The position numbers and the translations under genes are program-made. Under the pieces are notes generated by a model. That model was not told where the DNA came from. It was given only the letters and a program-made list of their open reading frames with translations, and ran no database searches. DNA of 64,000 bases. Origin: Amycolatopsis jiangsuensis (lineage in GTDB: Bacteria > Actinomycetota > Actinomycetes > Mycobacteriales > Pseudonocardiaceae). Below, one piece after another: positions 47,001 to 55,375 of this stretch (positions are counted from its first letter, which is position 1; the number at the start of each line of letters is the position of its first letter). Where the stretch lies: NCBI RefSeq assembly GCF_014204865.1, contig NZ_JACHMG010000001.1, forward strand, positions 1,054,001-1,118,000, given 5' to 3'.

Positions 47001-48348
47001 GACTGACGCTGAACGCCTGCAGCGACGGCAGATTGTCCGCGTTGTTCTGCGAATGGTAGTTGTAGAGCCAGTTGTCCGCCTTGGCGTCGGTCACCGGGGT
47101 CCAGAAGTTGAACCCGTGCGGCACCGCGGTCGCCGGGAAGTTGTTGCCCCGCGAGAAGCTGCCGTTGGCGAGCGTGCCGCGGGTGGTCAGCACGTTGTCG
47201 CTGGGCCGGGTGCTGGCCGGCGGGGTCGTCGTGGCGGAGACCTTCACGTCGTCCAGCCAGCCGGTGAACGAGGCCGGCCCGCTCGGATTGTCGTAGCCGA
47301 GCACGATCCGGGAAATGGTCTTGCCCGCCGCGACCTGCCCGATCGCCGAGCGCACCAGGTTCCACTGGTTGGCGTAGAGCACCTTGCTCGCGCCCTGGCC
47401 GTCCGGGCTCAGGCCGAAGCCGTACTGATCGGTGGCCTTCAGGTCACGCAGGTGCGTCCCGTCGGTGAAGTCCAGGTCGAGCGCCACGTTCGTGCTCGGA
47501 TACTTCAGATCGCCGGTGATGAACTGCGGCTGCACCTTGTAGGACATTTCGGTTGTCGAGGTGACCGGGATGTCCACGTCGAACAGCTTGTTGTAGGAGT
47601 ACCCGTGCCCGGCGGCCTGGGTGCCCGCGTAGCGGAACGCCTCCTTGCCGGTGAACCCGACACCGTTCTTGTTCGTGTAACCGCCGGCCGGGCCGGCGTC
47701 GACGAAGCTGCGCATGGCCGGCACCGGCGGCGGCGTCGTGCCGCCCAGCTCCAGCTCCGAAAGCTGCAGTGCGTCGTCACCGTGGTTGCGGGTCACGTCC
47801 AGCCGGTAGAACCGGTAGGCCGGGCTCGCGCCGTCGAGCTGGTAGTCCTTGCGCTGCAACCGATCGGGGAACGACTGGCCGGTCTGCTTGTCCAGCTCGG
47901 TCCACTGCACGCCGTCGGCGCTGCCCTGCAGGGTCCAGTCCTGCGGATCGCGGCCGGCGAAGTCGTTGGCCGAGGTGATCGCGTAGTGCGTGATGGTGCT
48001 CGGCGCGGTCAGCGTGACCTGCGCCCAGGCGGCCGGATCGTGCGAAAGCCACTTCGTCGCGGGCTTGCCGTCGATCAGGTTCGCCGCGACCTCGCCGGCG
48101 TCGGTGTTCTCGCTGCTCGCGCTGACAACGGTGGCACCGGTGACGCCCGCGGCACGGGGTTTCCCGGCGGCGTCGGTGTCGACGGTGTCCTGCGCGGGCT
48201 GCGGCTCACCCGGCTCGAACGAGGAGGTGAAGTCCGGTGGCGCGGCCTCCTCCGCCGTGGCCGGGGCGGCCGCGGGAAGGGCGGCCAGGCCCGCCGCCAC
48301 CACCGCCGCGGCCAGCACGGCGGGCAGGGATCTGGCACTTCGGGGCAT
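44089..48348 (-). CDS. Secreted GH92 alpha-mannosidase, multidomain
   Basis: This 1419-residue exported exo-alpha-mannosidase has a Sec signal (LPAVLAAAVVAAGLAALPAA, cleavage near residue 32). Next comes an F5/8 type C module (about 70-205, ASSENTDAGEVAANLIDGKP to LQLSELELGG), then the GH92 core with SRGNNFPATAVPHGFNFWTP, VSHEPSPWMGDRQSFQVM, MGQYGHSNQPSHHILYMYDY and GYAGDEDNGEMSAWYVFSAL. A second F5/8-like module follows, then a 137-residue repeat tail (1283-1419) of GPVTV-type units. The sugar-binding modules suggest action on mannan or N-glycans outside the cell. It is followed by a strong terminator and preceded by a perfect 14-bp palindrome. Confidence 0.95.
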   Translation of the reverse strand: MPRSARSLPAVLAAAVVAAGLAALPAAAPATAEEAAPPDFTSSFEPGEPQPAQDTVDTDAAGKPRAAGVTGATVVSASSENTDAGEVAANLIDGKPATKWLSHDPAAWAQVTLTAPSTITHYAITSANDFAGRDPQDWTLQGSADGVQWTELDKQTGQSFPDRLQRKDYQLDGASPAYRFYRLDVTRNHGDDALQLSELELGGTTPPPVPAMRSFVDAGPAGGYTNKNGVGFTGKEAFRYAGTQAAGHGYSYNKLFDVDIPVTSTTEMSYKVQPQFITGDLKYPSTNVALDLDFTDGTHLRDLKATDQYGFGLSPDGQGASKVLYANQWNLVRSAIGQVAAGKTISRIVLGYDNPSGPASFTGWLDDVKVSATTTPPASTRPSDNVLTTRGTLANGSFSRGNNFPATAVPHGFNFWTPVTDAKADNWLYNYHSQNNADNLPSLQAFSVSHEPSPWMGDRQSFQVMPSAAAGVPDANRDKRALPFTHADEVARAHYYGVTFQNGIKTEIAPADHAAMMRFSFPGTDSSLIFDNVNNSGGLTLDPEHAALSGYSDAKSGLSAGAGRMFVYATFDKPVSTGGKLTGQGRDNVTGYLRFDAGADKTVSMRIATSLISVDQAKKNLEQEIAPDTKFDTVRDAAQQAWDKQLGVVEVEGASKDQTETLYSNLYRLFLYPNQGAENVGTTQAPKYRYASPVAAKTGQDTPTRTGSKLVDGQIYVNNGFWDTYRTTWPAYSLLTPDMAGKMVDGFTQQYRDGGWIARWSSPGYADLMTGTSSDVAFADAYLKGVSNFDVQSAYDAALKNATVTPPNSAVGRKGLDQSVFLGYTPNSTGEGFSWAIEGYVNDFGIANMSKKLYDQASANDPRKAEYLENYHYFTSRAQQYVNLFDQSTGFFQGKDANGKFTKTADQYDPRVWGGDYTETDGWNMAFTVPQDGQGLANLYGGKEKLGAKLDQFFADQETATFPGSYNGVIHEMREARDVRMGQYGHSNQPSHHILYMYDYAGQPSKTQAKVREALSRLYTGSELGQGYAGDEDNGEMSAWYVFSALGFYPLQMGSPDYAVGSPLFTKATVHLPGGDLVINAPKNSAKNVYVQGLKVNGKTWMSTSLPQDVLAHGATLDFDMGPTPSKWGTGPDDAPKSITTGDAVPTPLHDETGGDRGTLSTSDGSDAKALLDNTSRTQAKVTGAVQYRLKSTDEAVTHYTLTSGTGAGDPKSWVLKGSYDGKNWAVADQQADQKFSWRQQTRAFAVQNPAHYAYYRLEVTGSTGGTPSLAEFELLGRPDASCTKTLTGTQKGPLTVSSGVVCLNGGTVSGPVTVARGASLVVRGGAINGPVTATGAAQVVLNRTKVSGPLSITGTTGPTSIELADVAGPVTLSGNQGPVITSSTIGGPLACTGNSPAPTDHSLANTVRGPSAGQCARF

Positions 48349-48433
48349 CGTTGCTCCCAGTTCGTCGGGCGACAGGGCGCGCGCCCGCGCACGGCGATTC
48401 CGGCGGCGGGGCCCCGGAAGCGAAACCCGGGTG

Positions 48434-48447
48434 TGACATCGATGTCA
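48434..48447. promoter_or_regulatory. Candidate operator of the secreted GH92 gene
   Basis: TGACATCGATGTCA is a perfect 14-bp palindrome with a central CG, the style of LacI/GalR-family sites. It lies 86 bases upstream of the GH92 start and 168 bases upstream of the divergent methyltransferase. On the minus strand it also contains TTGACA, so it may overlap the -35 element. No regulator gene is adjacent. Confidence 0.6.
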
Positions 48448-48614
48448 AGACCGGCCGGGGATCCTGGCTCGAAACGGACAACCCCGGACGCCCACGGCTA
48501 CTGCACCCGGGTGGTGCCGGGAAGAATCGATGCGAAACCGTGCCGAAAACCCCGGCCGGGAAGTTTTCCCGGAGCGGCGGCTGAAGCGCCACGCACACAG
48601 GTATAACGGAACGC

Positions 48615-49262
48615 ATGTCGCACGATCCCGACGAGGCCGCCCGCGTGCGGGCCGGGCAGGCACTCGCCGCCGGTGACCCCACCGGATGGTTCGAACCGTT
48701 GTACGCCGATGTCGAGAGCGGGGACGCGGTGCTGCCGTGGAACCGCACCGAGGCGGCACCCGAGCTGGCCCGGTGGGTGGCCGGACGGCCGGGCGAGGGC
48801 CGCAGCGCGCTCGTCGTCGGCTGCGGGATGGGCTACGACGCGGAGCTGCTGGCCGCGTCCGGGTACACCACGTCCGCGTTCGACGTCTCACCCAGTGCGA
48901 TCAAAGCCGTGCTGAACCGGTTCCCGGACACCGCCGTCTCCTACCGCACCGCCGACCTGCTCGATCCGCCCCCGGAGTACCACCACGCGTTCGACCTGGT
49001 CCTGGAGTACCTCACGGTGCAGTCGATGCCGCGAGCCGTCCGCGAGGAGGCGATCACCTCGGTGGCCGGCTTCGTCGCCCCCGGTGGCAGGCTCCTGCTC
49101 GGCTCGACCGCCGCCGAAGCCGTCGACCTGCCCGACGGGCCACCGTGGCCGCTCGACCGCGGCGAAGTCGAATCCTTCGCCCGCGACGGCCTCGTCCTCG
49201 ACTCACTGGACCGCGTCCGCGACGGCCGGTTCTGGTGGGCGGAACTGACCCGGAACGGCTGA
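48615..49262 (+). CDS. Class I SAM-dependent methyltransferase
   Basis: This 215-residue Rossmann-type methyltransferase has motif I ALVVGCGMGYDAELLAASGY, an acidic residue at the end of strand 2 (SAFDVSPSAIKAVLNRFPD), and motif IV FDLVLEYLTVQSMP. The overall pattern, with the early ETGDPTGWFEPLY-like GDPTGWFEPLY, resembles thiopurine-methyltransferase-like proteins. The substrate is unknown. It starts at ATG 48615 and is convergent with the M20 peptidase gene. Confidence 0.88.
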   Translation: MSHDPDEAARVRAGQALAAGDPTGWFEPLYADVESGDAVLPWNRTEAAPELARWVAGRPGEGRSALVVGCGMGYDAELLAASGYTTSAFDVSPSAIKAVLNRFPDTAVSYRTADLLDPPPEYHHAFDLVLEYLTVQSMPRAVREEAITSVAGFVAPGGRLLLGSTAAEAVDLPDGPPWPLDRGEVESFARDGLVLDSLDRVRDGRFWWAELTRNG

Positions 49263-49284
49263 ACCGACCCGGGAGTGCGCAGGC

Positions 49285-50637
49285 TCAGCAGGATTCCAGG
49301 AACCGCTTCAGCACCCGCAGCCCGAACCGCAGCCCTTCCACCGGCACGCGTTCGTCCACCCCGTGTGCCATCGCGCGGTACGGGAAGCCTTCGGGCAGCG
49401 CGAGCGGGGCGAAGCCGTAGCAGGCCATGCCCAGCTTGGTGAACGCCTTCGCGTCCGTGCCGCCGCCCATGCAGTACGGCACCACGACCGCCACCGGGTC
49501 CTCCGCGACCAGCGCGGCCGCCATCGCGTCGAACCACGGGGAGTCCACCGGCGCCTGCACCGGTGACTGGTGCGCGACGAACTCCCGCGTCACGCCCTCG
49601 CCCAGCAGCGCGTCCAGCACCTCGAACAGCTCGTCTTCGGCGCCGGGCAGCACCCGCACGTCGACCTCAGCGGTTGCCGTCGAGGGAATCACGTTCACCT
49701 TGTAGCCGGCTTCGAGCATGGTCGGCGTGGTGCTGTTGCGCACCGTCGGCAGCACCAGCGACCCGGCCGCGCCGAGCCGGGCCACCGAGGCGTCCACCGC
49801 CTCGCCCGAGGACAGGTCCACCGGCACGCCGAGTGCGGCGCCGGTGCGTTCCAGAAACGCCCGCACGGTCGGGGTCAGCCGCACCGGCCAGCGGTGCGCG
49901 GAAATCCGGTGCAGCGCGCCGACCAGGCGGATGACCGCGTTCTCGTCGTTGGGCCGGGAACCGTGTCCGGCCCGGCCGCGGGCGGTCAGCCGCAGATGCG
50001 CGGTGCCGCGTTCGGCGGTGCCGACCGGGTAGAGCCGCACGGTCCTGCCGTCGGCGGCGGGCACGTGGTAGGAGTACCCGCCGGATTCGCTGATCGACGC
50101 CACACAGCCCTCGAACAACTCCGGATGCCGCTCCACCAGCCAATGCGCGCCGTAATCGCCGCGGTCCTCCTCGTCCGCGACGAACGCCAGCACGAGATCA
50201 CGGCGCGGCCGCAGCCCGCCGGCCACCGCGGCGAGCACCATCGCGCAGAAATCTTTCATGTCCACCGCGCCGCGGCCCCACAGGAACCCGTCGCGTACCT
50301 CTCCGGAGAACGGCGGCACCGACCAGTCCGCCGCATCCGCGGGCACCACGTCCAGATGCCCCTGCACCAGCAACGCGGGCAACGCCGGATCCGTCCCCGG
50401 AATCCGGGCGACCACAGAGGACCGGCCGGGCGCTGCCTCCAGGATCCGCGCGGAAACCCCGTGGGCGCCGAGGAATTCGGCCACGTACTCGGCTGCCGGA
50501 CGCTCCCCTTCGGACTTTCCGCCGCCGTGATTGGTGGTGTCGAACCGGATCAGGTCCGCGCAGAGATCGACGACGTCGACCGGCGAGACGGGCGAGTCGA
50601 GGGGGCCGGGGGAGCCGGGCGTGGCAGCCTCAGCCAT
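49285..50637 (-). CDS. M20 family metallopeptidase
   Basis: This 450-residue di-zinc peptidase or deacylase has LVQGHLDVVPADAADWSVPP, the GFLWGRGAVDMKDFCAM metal block, VADEEDRGDYGAHWLV with the catalytic Glu pair, and TARGRAGHGSRPNDENAV in the dimerisation domain. It resembles the gene at 23642-24964 throughout. Its ATG overlaps the M55 peptidase gene by 8 bases, forming a two-gene peptidase operon divergent from the Dpp-type importer. It probably cleaves imported dipeptides. Confidence 0.92.
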   Translation of the reverse strand: MAEAATPGSPGPLDSPVSPVDVVDLCADLIRFDTTNHGGGKSEGERPAAEYVAEFLGAHGVSARILEAAPGRSSVVARIPGTDPALPALLVQGHLDVVPADAADWSVPPFSGEVRDGFLWGRGAVDMKDFCAMVLAAVAGGLRPRRDLVLAFVADEEDRGDYGAHWLVERHPELFEGCVASISESGGYSYHVPAADGRTVRLYPVGTAERGTAHLRLTARGRAGHGSRPNDENAVIRLVGALHRISAHRWPVRLTPTVRAFLERTGAALGVPVDLSSGEAVDASVARLGAAGSLVLPTVRNSTTPTMLEAGYKVNVIPSTATAEVDVRVLPGAEDELFEVLDALLGEGVTREFVAHQSPVQAPVDSPWFDAMAAALVAEDPVAVVVPYCMGGGTDAKAFTKLGMACYGFAPLALPEGFPYRAMAHGVDERVPVEGLRFGLRVLKRFLESC

Positions 50638-51457
50638 AGATGCCCTGCACTGCCCCGGCCGCGATTGCGGTGACCGTCTTGAACGCCTTCATCGCCTCGG
50701 TCATGCTCGGCGCATCGAACCCGACGCGGCGCACCCCGGTCTGCTCGACCGTCGGGATCACCGCGGTGGCCTGCGCCAGATGGCTCGCGTCGAACTCGAC
50801 GTCGATCCGGTGCCGCCCCGGGGCACGTTCGACCCGCCCGGCCCGGTCCATCGACTCCCGCGCGGCGCTGGTCAGCAGTTCGGCGGTGCGCGCGGGCGGC
50901 AGGCAGATCGCCGCGTAGCGGCTCACGCACTCCTTCACCTCCACCAGCTGCGCCTCCGGCGCGTACTCGCGGGCGTCGGCACAGGTGCGATCGTCCCCGC
51001 TGACCAACAGCACCGGCACGCCGTACTCCGCGGCCAGCGCCGCGTTCAGCCGGCCCTCGCTGGCCGGGACGTCGTCCAGCCACACCCCGGTGATCTGGTT
51101 TTCCAGGTAGGTGTGGGAAAGCACCCCGTCGAAGCCGGCACCGGCGTGGTAGCCGAGGAACACCACACCGTCCACACCGGAATCGACACCCTGCATCATG
51201 GACAGTGGCTTGTGCCGTCCGGTGAGCATCCGCGCCCGCGCGTCGAGGTCTTCGAGCAGCAGGTTGCGCTGCGACGAGTGCGCCTCGTTCACCAGCACGT
51301 CCTGCGCGCCCGCGGCGAACAGCCCGGCCAGCGCGGCGTTGACGTCGCCGGTGAACAGCTTCCGCAACCGCTGCCACTGAGGGGTCCCCGGAACGACATC
51401 GTCGGTCCAGGTGACCCCGGTGGCGCCCTCCATGTCGGCCGAGATCAGGATCCGCAT
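50630..51457 (-). CDS. M55 family D-aminopeptidase (DppA-like)
   Basis: This 275-residue zinc peptidase of the DppA family starts MRILISADMEGATGVTWTDD, with the metal-binding DMEG motif, then VNEAHSSQRNLLLEDL and FLGYHAGAGFDGVLSHTY. In Bacillus DppA removes D-amino acids from D-Ala-containing peptides and is encoded with the dipeptide importer. The ATG at 51457 gives the family N-terminus; in-frame ATGs at 51475 and 51490 exist. It is divergent from a complete Dpp importer, so recycling of cell-wall or D-peptides is the likely role. Confidence 0.92.
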   Translation of the reverse strand: MRILISADMEGATGVTWTDDVVPGTPQWQRLRKLFTGDVNAALAGLFAAGAQDVLVNEAHSSQRNLLLEDLDARARMLTGRHKPLSMMQGVDSGVDGVVFLGYHAGAGFDGVLSHTYLENQITGVWLDDVPASEGRLNAALAAEYGVPVLLVSGDDRTCADAREYAPEAQLVEVKECVSRYAAICLPPARTAELLTSAARESMDRAGRVERAPGRHRIDVEFDASHLAQATAVIPTVEQTGVRRVGFDAPSMTEAMKAFKTVTAIAAGAVQGIYG

Positions 51458-51597
51458 GCCGGGCACTCTAGTCATCCTACGTCCGTCCATAACGATCGGA
51501 CACGCACCGGTGTGGTCACATATTGCGGGGTTGCCGCGGTATGTGGTTACTTTTCGTCCCTGGGGAGCTCAGGGCTTGACGATGGGGTGATCAGGTA

Positions 51598-53427
51598 GTG
51601 CGGAGCTTGCACGTGCGGCGCGGGATGCGCCGCGTTTTCGCGATCGGGGTGGCGGCCACGCTGGCGGTCCTGCCGCTGGCCGGTACCGCCGCGGCGCAGC
51701 AGCAGAACCAGCCGAAGGTGCTGCGGGTGGCGCTCACCACCGGCATCGACCACCTCAACCCGTTCACCGCGGCGCTGGCCGCCTCGACGCAGGTCGGCCG
51801 GTTCGTCTACGAGTTCCTGACGATTCCCTCGGCGGACAAGGCCGAGGCGGCGCCCGCGCTCGCCGAATCGTGGACGACCTCGCCGGACAAGCTGACCTGG
51901 ACGTTCAAGATCCGCCGGAACGCGAAGTGGTCGGACGGCAAACCGGTCACCGCCAAGGACGCCGCGTTCACCTTCAACCGGATGCTCACCGACGAGACCG
52001 CGCGCACGGCCAACGGCAACTACGTCGCGAACTTCGACACGGTCAGCGCACCGGACGACACCACGCTGGTGATCAAGACGAAGACCGTGCAGGCCACCAT
52101 GGACCTGCTCGACGTGCCGATCGTGCCGGAGCACGTGTGGGCGCCGATCAAGGACCTCACCGACCCCAAGACCGACACCGTCGCGGTCGCCGGCGTGGGC
52201 GACGGGCCCTACCAGCTCACCGAGTACAAGCAGAACGAGTACGTCAAGTTCAAGGCCAACAAGGACTACTGGCGCGGTGCGCCCCAGGTCGACGAACTGC
52301 AGCTGCTGGTGTTCAAGGACGTCGAGTCCGCGGTGAACGCCCTCAAACAGGGCGAGGTGGACGTGATCAACCGGCTCACCCCGACCCAGTTCGACGCGCT
52401 GGAGGGACAGCCGGACATCGCCACCAACAAGGCACCGGGGCGCCGCTACAACGAGATCACCATGAACTTCGGCGTGCAGAACAACGAGAACCAGCCGATC
52501 GGAAACGGCAACCCGGTGCTCAAGGACCTCCGGATGCGCCAGGCGATCGCCCGCGCCATCGACTCCCAGACCATCGTGGACAAGGTGATGAGCGGCTACG
52601 GCCAGCTCGGCGGCGGCGTGGTCCCGCCGATCTACCGGAACTACCACTGGGATCCCGCCCGCGGCGAAGCCCGCACGTTCGACCTCGCCGCGGCCAACCA
52701 GGCACTCGATCAGGCCGGCTACCGCAAGGGCGGCGACGGCCTGCGTACCGGCCCCGGCGGCGCCCGGCTCGAACTGCGGCTGACCGGGCACGCCAACCGC
52801 GGCTTCGACCAGCGCGTGGCGCAGTACGTCAGCGGGTGGCTGCGGGACATCGGCATCTCGGTCAAACAGGAACTCGTGTCCGACGAGGAACTCAACGACC
52901 GCACCAACGCGGGCAACTACGACCTGGCGATCTCCGGCTACGCGACCAACCCGGACCCGGACTACGCGCTGGCCCTGCACACCTGCGCGGCCCGCCCGAA
53001 CGCCCAGGGCAAGGGCGGCACCACCGACACGTTCTTCTGCGACCCGCAGTACGACCAGCTCTACGCCAAGCAGCTCGCCGAAACCGACCCGGCGGTGCGG
53101 GCCGGCTACGTCAAGCAGGCACAGGCGCGGCTCTACAGCCAGGCGGTCAACGTCGTCGTCGACTACGACAACGCGCTCGAGGCCTACCGCTCCGACCACT
53201 TCTCCTCGTTCCAGAAGCAGCCGCAGCCCGACGGCGCGATCCTGGAGCAGACCGGCTACTGGGGCGTGTACGGGGCCGTCCCGGCGGATGCCTCGGCCGC
53301 GGCCGACGACGGCGGCTCGAACACCGTCGTGTGGATCGTGGTCGGCGCCGTGGTGGCGGTCGCGCTCGTCGGCGGCGGGATCGCGATCGGCCGACGGCGC
53401 GCGGTACCCGCGGACGACCGGGAGTAA
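51598..53427 (+). CDS. ABC substrate-binding protein family 5, with C-terminal membrane anchor
   Basis: This 609-residue binding protein of a Dpp-type importer has an N-terminal Sec signal (VFAIGVAATLAVLPLAGTAA) with no lipobox cysteine. The SBP_bac_5 fold follows (GIDHLNPFTAALAASTQVG, LTWTFKIRRNAKWSDGKPVT, LRMRQAIARAIDSQTIVDKV). At the end, a hydrophobic helix (residues about 576-597, VVWIVVGAVVAVALVGGG) and a GRRR stop-transfer signal would tether it to the membrane from the C-terminus. GTG 51598 is used; ATG 51625 is an alternative and also keeps a full signal peptide. It heads the importer operon. Confidence 0.92.
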   Translation: MRSLHVRRGMRRVFAIGVAATLAVLPLAGTAAAQQQNQPKVLRVALTTGIDHLNPFTAALAASTQVGRFVYEFLTIPSADKAEAAPALAESWTTSPDKLTWTFKIRRNAKWSDGKPVTAKDAAFTFNRMLTDETARTANGNYVANFDTVSAPDDTTLVIKTKTVQATMDLLDVPIVPEHVWAPIKDLTDPKTDTVAVAGVGDGPYQLTEYKQNEYVKFKANKDYWRGAPQVDELQLLVFKDVESAVNALKQGEVDVINRLTPTQFDALEGQPDIATNKAPGRRYNEITMNFGVQNNENQPIGNGNPVLKDLRMRQAIARAIDSQTIVDKVMSGYGQLGGGVVPPIYRNYHWDPARGEARTFDLAAANQALDQAGYRKGGDGLRTGPGGARLELRLTGHANRGFDQRVAQYVSGWLRDIGISVKQELVSDEELNDRTNAGNYDLAISGYATNPDPDYALALHTCAARPNAQGKGGTTDTFFCDPQYDQLYAKQLAETDPAVRAGYVKQAQARLYSQAVNVVVDYDNALEAYRSDHFSSFQKQPQPDGAILEQTGYWGVYGAVPADASAAADDGGSNTVVWIVVGAVVAVALVGGGIAIGRRRAVPADDRE

Positions 53428-53432
53428 CGGGC

Positions 53433-54461
53433 GTGACGCAGTCCCTCACTTCGGACCAGGCCGCCGCGATCACCGATCCGGACGAACGCGGCGGCGGCAG
53501 CGGCACAGCGAAGTTCGTGCTCACCAAGGTCGCCGAAGCGATCGCCAGCATCCTGCTGGTCATCGTGCTCGGGTTCTTCCTGTTCCGGCTGCTGCCCGGC
53601 GACCCGATCGCGTTCATGTCCAGGGAACGTCCCACCGATCCCGGCCAGATCGCCGAGCTGCGGGAGCGGCTCGGCCTGGACAAGCCGATGCTGGCCCAGT
53701 TCGGCAACTACTTCGCCGGGCTGTTCCAGGGCGATTTCGGCGAGTCCTACATCGAACGGCGCCCGGTGCTGGACATGATCGGCGAACGGCTGTGGCCCAC
53801 CGTGCTGCTCGTCGGCAGCGCCACCGTGCTCGCCATCGCGATCGGGCTGTGGCTCGGCATCCGCGCGGCGTGGCGGCGCGACAGCTTCTTCGACCGCGCC
53901 CAGACCGGCATCGCGCTCACCCTGTGGTCGGTCCCGCAGTTCTGGCTCGGCCTGCTGCTGCTGGTCGCCACCGGCGGCCTGTTCCCCAGCCGCGGCATGC
54001 ACTCACCGGACGCCGCGCCCGGGTTCTTCCCGCAGACCGTGGACGTGCTGCACCATCTGGTCCTGCCGTGCGTGACGCTGCTCGCGGTCTTCTACGCGCA
54101 GTACATGCTGGTGATGCGCTCGTCCCTGCTGGGCGAGATGAACGCCGACTACCTCACCACCGCCCGCGCGAAAGGGCTGCGGGAAGACCTGGTCCGCCGC
54201 CGCCACGCGGTGCCGAACGCGCTGCTGCCCACCGTGACGCTGGTGTTCATGCAGTTCGGCATGGTGGTGTCCGGCGCGGTCACCGTGGAGGCGGTGTTCA
54301 GCTGGCCCGGCCTGGGCCAGCTGACCTACGACGCCCTGCACGGCCCGGACCTGCCGGTGCTGCAAGGGGTGTTCGTGGTGCTGGCGAGCGCCGTGGTCCT
54401 GATGAACCTGCTCGCGGAACTGCTCTACCGCGTGCTCGATCCGAGGGTGCGTACCGCATGA
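53433..54461 (+). CDS. Dpp-type ABC importer permease (DppB-like)
   Basis: This 342-residue permease has TM1 with the LLPGDPIAFMSRERPTDPGQ loop, ERLGLDKPMLAQFGNYFAGL, and the ATPase-contact loop YLTTARAKGLREDLVRRRHA. It starts with GTG six bases after the binding-protein stop. The N-terminal 30 residues are hydrophilic. It pairs with the next permease. Confidence 0.93.
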   Translation: MTQSLTSDQAAAITDPDERGGGSGTAKFVLTKVAEAIASILLVIVLGFFLFRLLPGDPIAFMSRERPTDPGQIAELRERLGLDKPMLAQFGNYFAGLFQGDFGESYIERRPVLDMIGERLWPTVLLVGSATVLAIAIGLWLGIRAAWRRDSFFDRAQTGIALTLWSVPQFWLGLLLLVATGGLFPSRGMHSPDAAPGFFPQTVDVLHHLVLPCVTLLAVFYAQYMLVMRSSLLGEMNADYLTTARAKGLREDLVRRRHAVPNALLPTVTLVFMQFGMVVSGAVTVEAVFSWPGLGQLTYDALHGPDLPVLQGVFVVLASAVVLMNLLAELLYRVLDPRVRTA

Positions 54462-55375
54462 CCGCCGCCGCGACCACCACCGAGAGCGCCCGGGCCATCG
54501 CCTGGCGTCGCCGGCGTGCCGGGATCGCCCGCACCTGGCACGAGTTCGCCACGCAGAAAGCCGCTCTCACCGGGCTGTGCCTGCTGGTCCTCACCGTCGT
54601 GCTCGCGCTGCTGCTGCCGTGGATCAGCGACGAGAGCGGCCTCGACGTCACCCGGGTCAGCGGACGGCCGCTCAGCCCGCCGGACGGGCAGTTCTGGCTC
54701 GGCACCGACATCGACGGCCGCTCGGTGCTGCTGATGACCGTGTGGGGCACCCGGATCTCGCTGCTCGTCGGGTTCTCCGCAACCGTGCTGAGCGTGTTCA
54801 TCGGCACCCTGATCGGCGTCACCGCCGCGCACTTCGGCGGCTGGGTCTCCACCGTCCTGCTGCGGTTCACCGACTTCTTCCTCGTGCTGCCGTCGCTGGT
54901 GCTGGCGATCGCGCTGTCCGCGGTGCTGCCCCAAGGCATCTGGACGATCGTGCTCGCCATCGGCGTCACCGCTTGGCCCAGCACCGCACGGCTGGTCCGC
55001 GCGCAGACCCTCACCATCGAAAGCCGGCCCTACATCGAACGCTCCCGCGCGCTCGGCGGCGGGCACCTGCACGTGATCGGCCGGCACGTGCTGCCCGGCG
55101 TGGCGCCGCTCGTGCTCGCCAACACCACACTGGTCGTCGGCAACTCGGTCATCGCCGACGCCACCCTGTCCTTCCTCGGCGTCGGCGACCCGAACGCGAT
55201 CTCCTGGGGTGCCATGCTGGAAACCGCGCTGAACAACGGCGCGGTCACCCGCGGCGCCTGGTGGAACCTGCTCCCGCCGGGCATCGCGATCGTGCTCGTC
55301 GTGCTGTTCTTCACCCTCGTCGGACGAGGACTGGAGACCGTACTGAATCCGCGGCTCAAAGGACGGCACTCGTGA
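54458..55375 (+). CDS. Dpp-type ABC importer permease (DppC-like)
   Basis: This 305-residue permease has the DppC N-terminal helix (ALTGLCLLVLTVVLALLLPW), the GTDIDGRSVLLMTVWGTRIS segment and the EAA-type loop IERSRALGGGHLHVIGRHVL. The ATG overlaps the upstream permease stop by 4 bases (ATGA). It is part of the operon 51598-57018. Confidence 0.93.
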   Translation: MTAAATTTESARAIAWRRRRAGIARTWHEFATQKAALTGLCLLVLTVVLALLLPWISDESGLDVTRVSGRPLSPPDGQFWLGTDIDGRSVLLMTVWGTRISLLVGFSATVLSVFIGTLIGVTAAHFGGWVSTVLLRFTDFFLVLPSLVLAIALSAVLPQGIWTIVLAIGVTAWPSTARLVRAQTLTIESRPYIERSRALGGGHLHVIGRHVLPGVAPLVLANTTLVVGNSVIADATLSFLGVGDPNAISWGAMLETALNNGAVTRGAWWNLLPPGIAIVLVVLFFTLVGRGLETVLNPRLKGRHS

